From Bacteroidota bacterium (GTDB taxonomy: Bacteria > Bacteroidota > Bacteroidia > Flavobacteriales > Schleiferiaceae): DNA of 42,645 nt. The notes beneath the pieces were generated by a model, which saw only the letters and a list, made by a program, of their open reading frames with translations, had not been told where the DNA came from and ran no database searches. The position numbers and the translations under genes are program-made. The stretch is taken from contig PZPA01000008.1 in the NCBI GenBank assembly GCA_003045825.1, positions 1 through 42,645 of the forward strand, written 5' to 3'. Of this stretch, positions 9,403 through 19,280 are shown one piece after another; the stretch's first letter is position 1; each line of letters opens with the position of its first letter.

Positions 9403-10500
9403 TTATTTCTTGTAGAACGGCAGCTTGACTACCTGTGCTTTGATTGGTTTATTACGAATCATCACGTAAAAGGTAGCACCTTCTTTAGACAAGGATGTAG
9501 GCACATAACCCATTCCAATATTTTTACCTGTTGACGGACTGTTGGTTCCGGAGGTAACGCGTCCGATCACCGTACCGGATTCGTCTGCGATAGGATAATC
9601 GTGTCGTGGTATCCCACGTTCCATCATCTCGAAACCTACGAGCTTATTTTCAGCGCCTGCCTCTTTTTGTGCTTGAAAGAGCTCACAAGAGACAAAGTCC
9701 TTCGTGAATTTAGTAATCCAAGAGAGTCCTGCTTCAATTGGGCTCGTTGTATCGTCAATATCGTTGCCATAGAGCGCCATGCCCATTTCTAAACGAAGGG
9801 TATCTCTAGCGCCTAGTCCGGCAGGTAATAAGCCAAAGGCGCTACCTGCTTTCATGACGGCATTCCAAAGGGTCTCGGCTACTGCATTTGGCACGTACAG
9901 TTCGAAACCTCCTGCACCGGTGTACCCTGTGGCGGAAATAATCACATCATTGATTCCAGCCATGCTTCCTACGGTAAAACTGTAGTATTTAATATCGGCC
10001 AAATCAATCTCCGTTAATGTCTGCAATAGCGGGATGGCATTAGGGCCTTGTACGGCTAACAAACTATAGTCGTCGCTTTCATTGCGCAATTCTACGTCGA
10101 ACTGCGGTGCGTAATGCATAAGATGGTTCCAGTCTTTCTCCATGTTTGATGCATTTACAACCAACATGAAATGCTGCGCGGAGAAGCAGTACACCAATAA
10201 ATCGTCGACAATACCGCCCTGTGCATTGGGCATGCAGCTGTATTGAATCTTTCCGGGTAATAATCGGCTAACGTCATTCGTCGTTACCATTTGTAAAAAG
10301 TCCAATGCCTGCGGCCCTTCGACAAAAAATTCGCCCATATGACTTACATCGAACATACCCACTGCCTCACGGACAGCAGCATGCTCTAATTTCAGTCCAT
10401 TGTATTGCACAGGCATGTTGTACCCCGCAAACGGTACCATTTTAGCTCCCAAGGCTTCATGAACATGGGTCAGTGCGGTAGATTTTAATTCGTTATTCAT
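9403..10500 (-). CDS. gcvT: Glycine cleavage system aminomethyltransferase (T protein)
   Basis: 365 aa; MVPFAGYNMPVQY, FDVSHMGEF, GLGARDTLRLEMGMALYGNDI, TSGTNSPSTGKNIGMGYV. Confidence 0.96.
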   Translation of the reverse strand: MNNELKSTALTHVHEALGAKMVPFAGYNMPVQYNGLKLEHAAVREAVGMFDVSHMGEFFVEGPQALDFLQMVTTNDVSRLLPGKIQYSCMPNAQGGIVDDLLVYCFSAQHFMLVVNASNMEKDWNHLMHYAPQFDVELRNESDDYSLLAVQGPNAIPLLQTLTEIDLADIKYYSFTVGSMAGINDVIISATGYTGAGGFELYVPNAVAETLWNAVMKAGSAFGLLPAGLGARDTLRLEMGMALYGNDIDDTTSPIEAGLSWITKFTKDFVSCELFQAQKEAGAENKLVGFEMMERGIPRHDYPIADESGTVIGRVTSGTNSPSTGKNIGMGYVPTSLSKEGATFYVMIRNKPIKAQVVKLPFYKK

Positions 10501-10612
10501 CGTGATAAGTTCTTTAATCTTTAGCTACGAAATGGGCCAGTTCTTTTGCCGTACATGTTCCTTGCGGGTCAGTTAGTCAATTAAACCCTAACATACGGCG
10601 GTGGCACACTTA

Positions 10613-12868
10613 CTATTTTTCCTCAGCCGTGGCAGATTGTATCGCCATTCGCTGAGCCCATTCGCGTGCAAAACTAACCATCAATTTGAACTCTGCCACA
10701 CTTGCGACCCGTTCTTTATGGAATATCAGTATTGATTTACCGTTACTCTCCATATGGAAATCGGGATGCTCCAATAAAAAGTCGACGCATTCCCGCGTAA
10801 AGAATGCCCTGATTGCCCCAGGTTTAGGGCCTTTAATTTTGAACTTTGCATCAAAGCTCGGATTGCCAATTTCAACATCCTTAACGCCAGCGTATTGTGC
10901 CAACCTTGAGAAAATACGCTCTCTATCCAGCACAAATACTGGCAAATTCGCGATCTGAGGCTCCATGATAATACAAGCCAAATGCTGGCTGTCTTTCATG
11001 ATAAACTCGCCACTGTGCGAGCTGACCTCCAAAGCGTAGAAATTTTGCTCTAAATCTCTCAGTAGATTGGTAGTGTAGTCGATGCGGCGGTATTTGAAGT
11101 AGTTGAATTGCTCTACCAATTGGTCCCATTTCGACGGCGGCCAAGCTGTATATTTCAATCGGTTTAAAACAGCAAATTCGCTCAGTTTTTCTTGTTTTGC
11201 ACTCAATTGATGCGCTTGTGAAGTGCCTCTGGCTCTTTGTATTCCGGGTTTGGTCCTATTCGAGCGCGATTGCACGCCTAAAGGATGTGAAGAAGAGAGC
11301 GCAAATGCCTCCAATCCAACAAGTTCGAGACTGCCGCCCTTTTGCTCAAAGAGTTCAATGTAACCAGAGAGGTGTTCCATGACCGTGTGATCTACGAACT
11401 GAGTATTAGAAAAGTCCGCAATGAGTGTCGCCGAAGTTGGCACACTATCGAGCTTGCTTTTTAACCTCGGGTAATTCAGGAAGTTCGCAAAGTAATTGAT
11501 GTTCAAAATGAACTTCTGCTCGTCTTCCTCATAGAGCAAGGTATTGGGACGGTAGAAATAGCGCAACATATCTAGACCTGAACCCGTAATGAACACTTGG
11601 ACCACGAAAGTTGCAAGCATCCCTAAGACGATGCCCATAATTAAGCCGTAAACCAGGGTAGCAAAGAGCGTAAAGAAAAAGAGGAATAGCTGTTCTAAAC
11701 CTATGCGTGCGATGCGACTGAATTGGGAAGGATTCAAAAGTTTATAGCCTGTAAACACTAAGATGGCTGCGAGCGCAGGCAACGGTATTTGCGTTAAAAG
11801 CGTACGGAAGAATAAAACAAAGACCAAAATCAGGATACCGTGGAAGAAATTGGCCGAACGGGTCTTGGCTCCATTACTGACATTTACGGAACTCCGAGCA
11901 ATCACCGTAACGACGCTTAAACCCCCGACCAATCCAGATAAGGCTGTTGCGATACCGAGCGCACGTAAATCCTTGTTTACGTTGGACCTGCGCTTATATG
12001 GGTCTAATCGGTCCATACCTTTGATGGACAGTAAGCTTTCAATACTTGCGATAAAGGTCAATGAAACTGCCGCTCCCCAAAAAGGGCCTTTTGTGATGCC
12101 TGAAAAATCAGGCATACGCCATGCGGACATCCAGTCGGCAGGAATGTTTACGAGGTATTTTTCAGGGAAGAAACTCGCGCCGGTTAGGCGTGTACCAATC
12201 ATTTGTACGGCCACAGAAATGATAACCACCCATAGCGGCGCCGGGACAGAATGCACCCATTGAGCGCGAATCTTAGGAAAAACAGAAAGCAATAGTAAAC
12301 TGAATAATCCAATACCCGCCGTTTTCCAAGTGCCTGCATCTGCACCAAACAGCGCTTCAACAGAGTTGACAAATTCCAGCAATAAGGGAATAGGCGCGGT
12401 ACTTTCAGGGTCTAAAATACCTATCATCACATGGCTTTGTTTGGCCAAAATGATAATACCAATGGCCGCTAACATTCCTTGTACGGCAGAGGTAGGAAAA
12501 AGATCTGCTAAAACACCTAGTCGGACGGACCCTAGTAAGAAAAGTAACACTCCGCTGACTACGATAGCGCCTAGGGCCATGTAATATCCGGCGAGCATAT
12601 CTCCGTTGCCTAAGGTTGTGATTGCGGCGAGGGTAACTACGGCAAGTCCATTGCCCGCTCCTGTAATGGTTACGTACGAACCGCCTAAATGTGCTACAAC
12701 AACGCCGCCCACGACTGCAGCCATAAGACCTGCAATGGCAGGAGCACCAGATGCTAAGGCCAGCGCGATCGAAATGGGCAAGGCGACCAATGATACGACA
12801 AACCCAGCCTTAAGATCGGCCTGCCAATTCTCTTTAAATCCTTTAAATCCACTACTCGGCTTATGCAT
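10613..12868 (-). CDS. SulP/SLC26-family anion transporter with STAS domain and a long C-terminal extension
   Basis: VALPISIALALASGAPAIAGLMAAVVGG, GAGNGLAVVTLAA, multi-TM core, STAS-like SATLIADFSNTQFVDHTVMEHL, then about 190 aa not recognised. Start taken at ATG 12868 (MHKPSSGFKG); ORF extends to 12922. Confidence 0.9.
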   Translation of the reverse strand: MHKPSSGFKGFKENWQADLKAGFVVSLVALPISIALALASGAPAIAGLMAAVVGGVVVAHLGGSYVTITGAGNGLAVVTLAAITTLGNGDMLAGYYMALGAIVVSGVLLFLLGSVRLGVLADLFPTSAVQGMLAAIGIIILAKQSHVMIGILDPESTAPIPLLLEFVNSVEALFGADAGTWKTAGIGLFSLLLLSVFPKIRAQWVHSVPAPLWVVIISVAVQMIGTRLTGASFFPEKYLVNIPADWMSAWRMPDFSGITKGPFWGAAVSLTFIASIESLLSIKGMDRLDPYKRRSNVNKDLRALGIATALSGLVGGLSVVTVIARSSVNVSNGAKTRSANFFHGILILVFVLFFRTLLTQIPLPALAAILVFTGYKLLNPSQFSRIARIGLEQLFLFFFTLFATLVYGLIMGIVLGMLATFVVQVFITGSGLDMLRYFYRPNTLLYEEDEQKFILNINYFANFLNYPRLKSKLDSVPTSATLIADFSNTQFVDHTVMEHLSGYIELFEQKGGSLELVGLEAFALSSSHPLGVQSRSNRTKPGIQRARGTSQAHQLSAKQEKLSEFAVLNRLKYTAWPPSKWDQLVEQFNYFKYRRIDYTTNLLRDLEQNFYALEVSSHSGEFIMKDSQHLACIIMEPQIANLPVFVLDRERIFSRLAQYAGVKDVEIGNPSFDAKFKIKGPKPGAIRAFFTRECVDFLLEHPDFHMESNGKSILIFHKERVASVAEFKLMVSFAREWAQRMAIQSATAEEK

Positions 12869-13742
12869 ATGAAGTGTCTTTAGTGGTGTGAACAATGAGC
12901 ACGTCTGAAGGCAAATCCGCAAGGATGTATTCTAAATCATGCTTAAAAATGCGGTCCAGAAATCGCAGTTTAGTATCTGGCGAATTCACGACCAAAAGAT
13001 CTGCACGTTTCGCTTTTGCATAATGTGCAATGGTGTAGCCGCGCTTACCAAAAACGTGTTGTTCTTTGATTTCCAGATTCACTGGAACTTGGCAGTTTTG
13101 CAGCAGTCCTTCGATACGACTGTGCTGTTCGCGTTCGATTTGCTTCCGTTTTCGCGTGCTGTTTAATTGGCTCTTATCGTCGTCCGGTTTTATTAACGAT
13201 TTTTCGCTTAATTCATCAACAACAAACAGCTCTTTACTGCCCAATTTTGACCCCAGCCAAAGTGAGGTGCGAATAGTATCCAGCGTCTTCGGGTGGTCTA
13301 AACCGTTGACTACAATGCGTTCACAGGGCATACCCTCGAGCCTACTGTGGGTCAACAGCAGTAAACTGACCTTCGCTTTTCGACATACATCGCGGGCAAT
13401 ACTTACGGTAAATACTTTGAACATGTTCTCACGTACCAACGCACCGAGCGCTAATAAATCTATACTGTTTTCTTGGCAAAGGCTGCGCAATTCCTCTTTA
13501 GGATCTCCTTGCTTGCAAACTAAAACAACGTCAGAATTTGGAATACCTAATTCTGATAGGAATCCGGTATAGGTCGTTTCGCAACGGTCGTTCCATTCCC
13601 CAATATGAAATACATACATCTGGGCTTCACATCGCTTCGCGATGCGGTGAACCTCCGCTAGATTAGCCTTGGCCATAGGAGAAAAACCCATGGCTGTCGC
13701 AATTCTTTTAAAGGTCACGGGGGGTATACCAGCTTTTGTCAT
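12861..13742 (-). CDS. Universal stress protein, apparently tandem UspA domains
   Basis: 293 aa; ATAMGFSPMAKANLAEVHRIAKRCEAQMYVFHIGEW, IDLLALGALVREN, second half ADLLVVNSPDTKL...LADLPSDVLIVH; overlaps the SulP start. Confidence 0.82.
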   Translation of the reverse strand: MTKAGIPPVTFKRIATAMGFSPMAKANLAEVHRIAKRCEAQMYVFHIGEWNDRCETTYTGFLSELGIPNSDVVLVCKQGDPKEELRSLCQENSIDLLALGALVRENMFKVFTVSIARDVCRKAKVSLLLLTHSRLEGMPCERIVVNGLDHPKTLDTIRTSLWLGSKLGSKELFVVDELSEKSLIKPDDDKSQLNSTRKRKQIEREQHSRIEGLLQNCQVPVNLEIKEQHVFGKRGYTIAHYAKAKRADLLVVNSPDTKLRFLDRIFKHDLEYILADLPSDVLIVHTTKDTSYA

Positions 13743-14833
13743 CGTGCGTTGATTGCTCTTTTCAATTGTTCTAATTCTGCCTTCGTCCCCTGAAAAATAC
13801 GACCAATCCGACCTTCAGGTCCGGAAGCAAAGACATATTTTCCGCTATATGCGAGACTGTGCATGGCATTTGTGTCCAATTCATGTAACAATGAATCGGC
13901 ATAATACATACCGGCAGTTCCGGTAAAATAAACATTCTGTCCTACACCCACTACATCTGAACAATACGGCAAGGCGCTTAGCTTTTCATCGAAGGTGGGA
14001 TACGCACTTTCAGGATCGTAATGAATAGCATTCCCCAATGCTGCTGTATCAAACAGGTAGTCGCCGCCGACAATGATGTACCCATCGTTGTACCAATCGT
14101 GCGCAAAGGCTCCTTGGCTCGGTAATCCCTGTGGCAGTTCGAGCCACTTCGCTGTCCAATCTTCTCCAAAATTGGTAGACATATGAATGCGGGAAACTGT
14201 ACCGCCGGTAACTATACTTAGGGTTGAATCACTGTATAAAATAGACGAACCACTTGCCGCAAATGCCGCCTCGCCATCGATCGAAGTTGGTCCGGAAATT
14301 TCCGCCCAATGCCGGCCGCCATCGATCGTCTGCAAAAGCTTAAAACGTCCGTCGACCGGATCCCCAAAGACCCAGCCTAAAGTGTCGTTCGCAAAGACGA
14401 TGCCGTCCAGGAAGGTTGATTGTGCGGTATCTGAATACACACGCAGCCAGTGTTTGCCGCGGTCCTCGGTAAAGTAAATGTAGGATGGTGCACCGGCGCT
14501 AACGGCGAGGAAGCGGGATTGATCGTGCGCCCATACGCTGCGGAACTGGCTCTCTGTTGCGTCTGGAATTTGCATAAAACTCCAATGTACTCCTGCGTCC
14601 AGACTAATGCAGATGCTGCCTTGGGTACCCCCAACCACTACAACGCTGTCGTGTACTGCGTGTAAACCACGAAAGCTGAATTCCTCGCCCGCTTCGAAGA
14701 GCGTCGTAAATACCGGGGCGACGGTTGGAGCGGGTTGTGAACAGCTCAAGACCAATAGCGCAATAAGCGCCGCAATGAACCGTAAACCTATACCCTTTGC
14801 TCTTTTAAACATGCGCTTGTAGCTTTCCCTCAA
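13739..14833 (-). CDS. Lipoprotein with BNR/Asp-box (Ycf48-like) beta-propeller repeats
   Basis: Lipobox LLVLSC; repeated S/T-x-D-x-G-x-x-W units (SLDAGVHWSFM, TEDRGKHWLRV, TIDGGRHWAEI, STNFGEDWTAK). Confidence 0.82.
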   Translation of the reverse strand: MRESYKRMFKRAKGIGLRFIAALIALLVLSCSQPAPTVAPVFTTLFEAGEEFSFRGLHAVHDSVVVVGGTQGSICISLDAGVHWSFMQIPDATESQFRSVWAHDQSRFLAVSAGAPSYIYFTEDRGKHWLRVYSDTAQSTFLDGIVFANDTLGWVFGDPVDGRFKLLQTIDGGRHWAEISGPTSIDGEAAFAASGSSILYSDSTLSIVTGGTVSRIHMSTNFGEDWTAKWLELPQGLPSQGAFAHDWYNDGYIIVGGDYLFDTAALGNAIHYDPESAYPTFDEKLSALPYCSDVVGVGQNVYFTGTAGMYYADSLLHELDTNAMHSLAYSGKYVFASGPEGRIGRIFQGTKAELEQLKRAINAR

Positions 14834-14848
14834 GATAAGCCGAAGCCG

Positions 14849-16513
14849 TTAAAAAGCAAAGTAAATAAACGGCTGAACCTCAGCACTCAAGATTTGATAA
14901 ATGACCATGGTGGAGGCGAGCGCGAGCGCGAACAGCGCCCAGGTGGGCGCGGTGCTGACGGCCCGCCGCAGGCGGGCCTTGTGAGCGCTTGGAATCCAAT
15001 GAATGAGATAGCCCAAGACGAGAACGGTGAAGTACTTCCAGTTTCCTGCGAGTACACCTCCTACCGTTGACCAACCAAAGTCGTTGGGGATTTTGGAGAG
15101 GATTTGGATGGCGCCATCCCAGGTGGGCGAGCGGAACCATGCCCGGGTGAAGGTGATAAAAATCAGAGTGATTGCTAAGCCTATGGCCCTGTTGTACCAG
15201 CGCGATTTGTCCGCCCAAGGTGAAATTTTCTTCCAGTTCTTGTAAACGACTAAACCTATACCGTTTAGGGTTCCCCAAGTAACAAAATTCCACGACGAGC
15301 CGTGCCAAAGCCCACCCAAGACCATAGTCAGCATTAGGTTGATGTTGGTATTGACCCAGCGCTCTGCTGTGCTGCTGTAGCGCATAAGCAAATAACCGCC
15401 AGCGAAAAGCACACCGAGCAAAACAGAAAGTACCGGTTGATCAACGACCAAAGCGATCATGAGTAAAAAGAGAAAGAGAATGAGGTAGGACGCTATGGAA
15501 CCTGTGCGGTTTCCTCCCAATGGGATGTAAAGGTAATCGCGCAACCATGTGGAGAGCGAAAGGTGCCAGCGACGCCAAAATTCAGCCACAGAAGAAGCCT
15601 TGTAGGGACTGTTAAAGTTTACAGGTAAGGTGAAGCCGAGAAGCATTGCGATGCCTATGGCGACGTCCGTGTAGCCGGAGAAATCGGCATACACCTGCAT
15701 GGAGTACCCAAAGAGTGCACTGAGGGTCTCAAAGCCACTGTAGAGCTGCGGGTTGTCGAAGACGCGATCAATAAATTGTACCGCGAGGTAGTCGGCAAGC
15801 ACTAATTTTTTAAGCAGTCCATTCAGTATCCAGAACACCGCCAAACCGGCACGTTCTTTAGACAATGAGTAAGGTTGGTAGAGCTGGGGGATAAATTCAG
15901 ACGCACGAACGATGGGCCCCGCGACCAATTGCGGAAAAAAACTGACGTAGAAGCCAAAGTCCAAGATGTTCTTTACCGGTTTGACATGGCCCCGATAAAT
16001 ATCAACACTGTAGGAGATGGTCTGGAAGGTGAAGAATGAGATTCCAACGGGCAAGAGGATTCGATCAAACACGAAATTCGTTCCTACCGCCTCGTTGGTC
16101 CAAAGCGCAAATTGGTTGATCACCTCTACCTCGATACCCGTTAGATCGTGCAGGAAATCGGCCACGAAATACGCATATTTAAAATATCCTAGCACGAAAA
16201 GGTTGACCACGACGCTCAAAGCCACGAGCGCTTGACGTTGCCACCGCACCTTGTTTTTAAAGATGGCCCAGCCAATGCCAAAATCTACCGCCGTAGAGAA
16301 GAGTAAAATGATAAAGTAAAAGCCGCTGGTTTTGTAATAGAAAAACAGGGAAACCAAGAAAAGAAAGAGGTTACGACGGGCCGTGTGTTTGTAAACTACA
16401 CTATAGCCGCCCATCACCAGAGCGAAGAACACCCAAAAGTAGCGCTGCGTGAAAAGCAACGGACTGTCTTGCTGGTAGGTCAGCCACTCTATGATGTTCC
16501 ACTGGTCCATCAT
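14849..16513 (-). CDS. MBOAT-family O-acyltransferase (AlgI/PatA/DltB-like)
   Basis: 554 aa polytopic; FWRRWHLSLSTWLRDYLYIPLGGNR and catalytic-His region MVLGGLWHGSSWNFVTWG. Confidence 0.95.
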   Translation of the reverse strand: MMDQWNIIEWLTYQQDSPLLFTQRYFWVFFALVMGGYSVVYKHTARRNLFLFLVSLFFYYKTSGFYFIILLFSTAVDFGIGWAIFKNKVRWQRQALVALSVVVNLFVLGYFKYAYFVADFLHDLTGIEVEVINQFALWTNEAVGTNFVFDRILLPVGISFFTFQTISYSVDIYRGHVKPVKNILDFGFYVSFFPQLVAGPIVRASEFIPQLYQPYSLSKERAGLAVFWILNGLLKKLVLADYLAVQFIDRVFDNPQLYSGFETLSALFGYSMQVYADFSGYTDVAIGIAMLLGFTLPVNFNSPYKASSVAEFWRRWHLSLSTWLRDYLYIPLGGNRTGSIASYLILFLFLLMIALVVDQPVLSVLLGVLFAGGYLLMRYSSTAERWVNTNINLMLTMVLGGLWHGSSWNFVTWGTLNGIGLVVYKNWKKISPWADKSRWYNRAIGLAITLIFITFTRAWFRSPTWDGAIQILSKIPNDFGWSTVGGVLAGNWKYFTVLVLGYLIHWIPSAHKARLRRAVSTAPTWALFALALASTMVIYQILSAEVQPFIYFAF

Positions 16514-17745
16514 GGGTCAATCTGCTTTAAGTGCGCTTCATAGGCCTCCCAAATTGCCCAAAAAAGCAGATCCGAATTGAGTCTATATCCCGATCGTGTA
16601 AAGTGAATTTTGTCAGATTTTGCTAAGCCCTGTTCCTCCCAAAGCGCAATACTATTCAAACCACCCATCACACCGAAGAGGTCCCAAACAGCCGCGTCGT
16701 GCTCTTCGCTCAACTGCTGCATTACTTGAACCACATCTAAGGCGTGTTTATTTGGAGTGCGTCGTTTGTAATAGCTGTCGTTATTGGTCATAAAAATGAA
16801 CGCACACTCTGGATTGATCGTGCGGAACCAATCCACAAGTGTATCATAGCGTGCTTTATACTCCTCCGGATGCCATTCACTATCCGGTTTGTATGCATCG
16901 TTGATGCCTAATCCAAAAATGACCAGGTCCGGCGCCACATAGGCACCCTGCTCTATGAAATTCTCACTACGTAAAAAACTCTTGGTCGCTGCACCATTGA
17001 CCCCAAGGGCATGATAGATCAAGCCAGATTCAGGGCGTACCATCTGAATGCCTTGCAGGGTGTATTGGACATCAGCTTCCTGAGGTGCATCAAATGAAAC
17101 GGCAATAGAGTCTATCAATTCATCAAAAAACCAAGAGCGTACGCCAGCAATGGTATCCACGAAAGTACTGTCGGGCGCCGGTGTGCATACTGGCACCATG
17201 GTATTGCTTGAATAATGCTCAAAGACACGCAGCTCCTGAAACGAATAGGCTTGACCTGGTCCACTAAAGCTCTGTAAAACAAAACCCGCTTTACTATCGC
17301 GGGTGATGGCATCGATCCCACTAAAGCCCCAGGGACAGTTATTGCGTGGAATGGAATTTCTACACCCCTCCCATGTACCTATTTTCTTCACATAAATATT
17401 ACCAGGCATATTTGTGTTCGCTAATCGGTGTGGGAAAAAGAATCCTCGCTCCACGTTTAATGATGGGGCCAATTGGGCCAAATTCATACGCATCGTGTGA
17501 CTCAGGGTACCGCCTTGAACATGCGACCCCCCCATATGCACGACGTTAACCTTCCCTTCCCCTTCGAAAATAGTACGGTCCAATTTTTTAAAGAATCCCT
17601 CCAACGCGTCATCCGATCCATAATACTGTATAGACTGCTTGGTGGTATCTAAAAAGGGGTATTTCAGCGCAAGTGTACTTAGCGATTCCTGCCCTTTCAG
17701 ACTTGCCGCAATGAGAAGGAAAAAGAAGGCGAGTGTTTGTTTCAT
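16510..17745 (-). CDS. Secreted SGNH/GDSL-like protein, MBOAT-associated
   Basis: 411 aa, signal peptide; block I VVHMGGSHVQGG, GLGIND, DKIHFTRSGY; 4-bp overlaps on both sides. Confidence 0.85.
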   Translation of the reverse strand: MKQTLAFFFLLIAASLKGQESLSTLALKYPFLDTTKQSIQYYGSDDALEGFFKKLDRTIFEGEGKVNVVHMGGSHVQGGTLSHTMRMNLAQLAPSLNVERGFFFPHRLANTNMPGNIYVKKIGTWEGCRNSIPRNNCPWGFSGIDAITRDSKAGFVLQSFSGPGQAYSFQELRVFEHYSSNTMVPVCTPAPDSTFVDTIAGVRSWFFDELIDSIAVSFDAPQEADVQYTLQGIQMVRPESGLIYHALGVNGAATKSFLRSENFIEQGAYVAPDLVIFGLGINDAYKPDSEWHPEEYKARYDTLVDWFRTINPECAFIFMTNNDSYYKRRTPNKHALDVVQVMQQLSEEHDAAVWDLFGVMGGLNSIALWEEQGLAKSDKIHFTRSGYRLNSDLLFWAIWEAYEAHLKQIDP

Positions 17746-19277
17746 TGTGCAGGCATTGTTGCGGCACCAGTGCCTTGGTTCATTTGCTTATGGAATTCAA
17801 GAGAATCGGCCACGCGCTGTGCTTCCAGCCGCTCAGCAGCCAACACCGCTTTATAATCTGCTTCGAGTACCGCTAAGGCTTTGACAAGCGAGCTTCCTAC
17901 TTTGCTCGCACCTTTCGGCGTGAAATGAATGTAATCGCGAACTGCCAAAGCGGGTTCTGCATCCACCCAGTCCACCATGGATCCTGGACCGCCCATCACG
18001 TCGTAAAGATCCCAAAACGCAATACCGCGCGCAAGTAATTCATTGCGCAACTGGTCGGTCAAGTCTTCTAATAATGGGTAACTCTCAAAGACCAATCCAT
18101 TCTTGCGCGCCATATCCGAGGGTCCTATGAATAAGTAGGCCGCATTAGGATACAAGCGCTGTAAATAGTCCGCTTGACGCGCCAAAGCGCGGGCAAACCT
18201 ACCCGCATGCGCCTCATCCTTCAAATACGGTACCGCGTTACCACCAAACTGTAGTATGATTAGATCATACGCCTCACGTTCCAGTGACGCTTTGAATTGC
18301 GGACCGTTCATTTTTGTAAAAATCATTCCCGACGCACCGCGCATCGCTACGTTATCCGCATGGAATCCAAAGGGGCTCTCAAAGCTTACTCCAAAAACGC
18401 GGACGAGTGCATCTGAGGTAATGCGCATCGAAAATTTGTCCTCCGTCGGAACTTCTAAGGCCAGCGTCCACTCACCCGAAGGAAAAATACGGGTAGAAAA
18501 AATAGAATCGGCCACCAGAATCTGAACTATAGAAGGCGAAGCTCCTTCCAAATGCATTTTGGCCGTAGTGAAATTTCTTGCTCTGTTGTACCCCCAATTG
18601 CGCTTTTCAAAAGCAATACGACCTACAAACTGACCACTGTCGTTGGGCTCCACCAGTGTAAAAGAGCCTAAATGTCCGTATTTCATATCTGCAAAAGCGG
18701 TATCGCGACGCCCAAAAACCGTCTTCCTCACCAGGCCTTCTTCATTTTTAAAAGCAAGTGATGAGGGAGCAACAAGCGGCTGAAGCGCCACATAACCAAA
18801 GCCGGTCCCCCCGTAGCTTCGCTGGTAGGCATCTCGAAGCTGCATGGTGATACGGTCACCTTCGAGTTGAGAATCTCCAAAATGAAGTATGCGAACGCGT
18901 GAATTTGGATCGCTCGAAAGGCGGTCTAATGCCTTGAAAAACGGAGCAAATAGCTTTATGTCGACCAACTGTATCGCAGTATCAAGAACGACCTGCTTCT
19001 CCACTGGCAAAAGCTTCGACGCCCCCGAAAGCAATGGTTCGATCGCCGTATCTGCTTCTTGCATGAGTAGATCTAAAGCCTCATTTTCAGGAGCGACATT
19101 CACTATTCCAGAGGAATCACTGGCTGTCCAAAGCGTTCCTAATAATTCAGCAGGGCTGTAATACCCCATCTCAAACGGACCTATTTGCCACTTCTCTTTA
19201 GGTGATAAAAAGCTTAAGCTCAACATAATGCCACCCAGCGCGAGAAGAAATAGAAAGAGATGTGCCGGTTTATTCAT
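17742..19277 (-). CDS. Second SGNH/GDSL-like protein, membrane-anchored or secreted
   Basis: 511 aa with N-terminal TM; block I RILHFGDSQLEGDR, LQFGGN, RDYIHFTPKG, WDLYDVMGG shared with the neighbour. Confidence 0.87.
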   Translation of the reverse strand: MNKPAHLFLFLLALGGIMLSLSFLSPKEKWQIGPFEMGYYSPAELLGTLWTASDSSGIVNVAPENEALDLLMQEADTAIEPLLSGASKLLPVEKQVVLDTAIQLVDIKLFAPFFKALDRLSSDPNSRVRILHFGDSQLEGDRITMQLRDAYQRSYGGTGFGYVALQPLVAPSSLAFKNEEGLVRKTVFGRRDTAFADMKYGHLGSFTLVEPNDSGQFVGRIAFEKRNWGYNRARNFTTAKMHLEGASPSIVQILVADSIFSTRIFPSGEWTLALEVPTEDKFSMRITSDALVRVFGVSFESPFGFHADNVAMRGASGMIFTKMNGPQFKASLEREAYDLIILQFGGNAVPYLKDEAHAGRFARALARQADYLQRLYPNAAYLFIGPSDMARKNGLVFESYPLLEDLTDQLRNELLARGIAFWDLYDVMGGPGSMVDWVDAEPALAVRDYIHFTPKGASKVGSSLVKALAVLEADYKAVLAAERLEAQRVADSLEFHKQMNQGTGAATMPAQ

Positions 19278-19280
19278 GCC

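Noticed and set aside
11763-12263. 166-aa plus-strand ORF antisense to the SulP gene
   Set aside because: Lies wholly inside a confident transporter CDS; low-complexity translation, no domain, explained by codon bias on the opposite strand.
12838-12860. Short direct repeat ctttaaatcctttaaatcc at the SulP N-terminus
   Set aside because: Only about 9 nt repeated, inside coding sequence (GFKGFKE); consistent with chance or a short peptide repeat.
13066-13572. 168-aa plus-strand ORF antisense to the universal stress protein
   Set aside because: Fully antisense to a well-supported CDS with no recognisable motif or promoter.
14880-15308. 142-aa alternate-frame ORF inside the MBOAT gene
   Set aside because: Same-strand frame-shifted shadow in a GC-rich patch; the MBOAT frame carries the conserved motifs.
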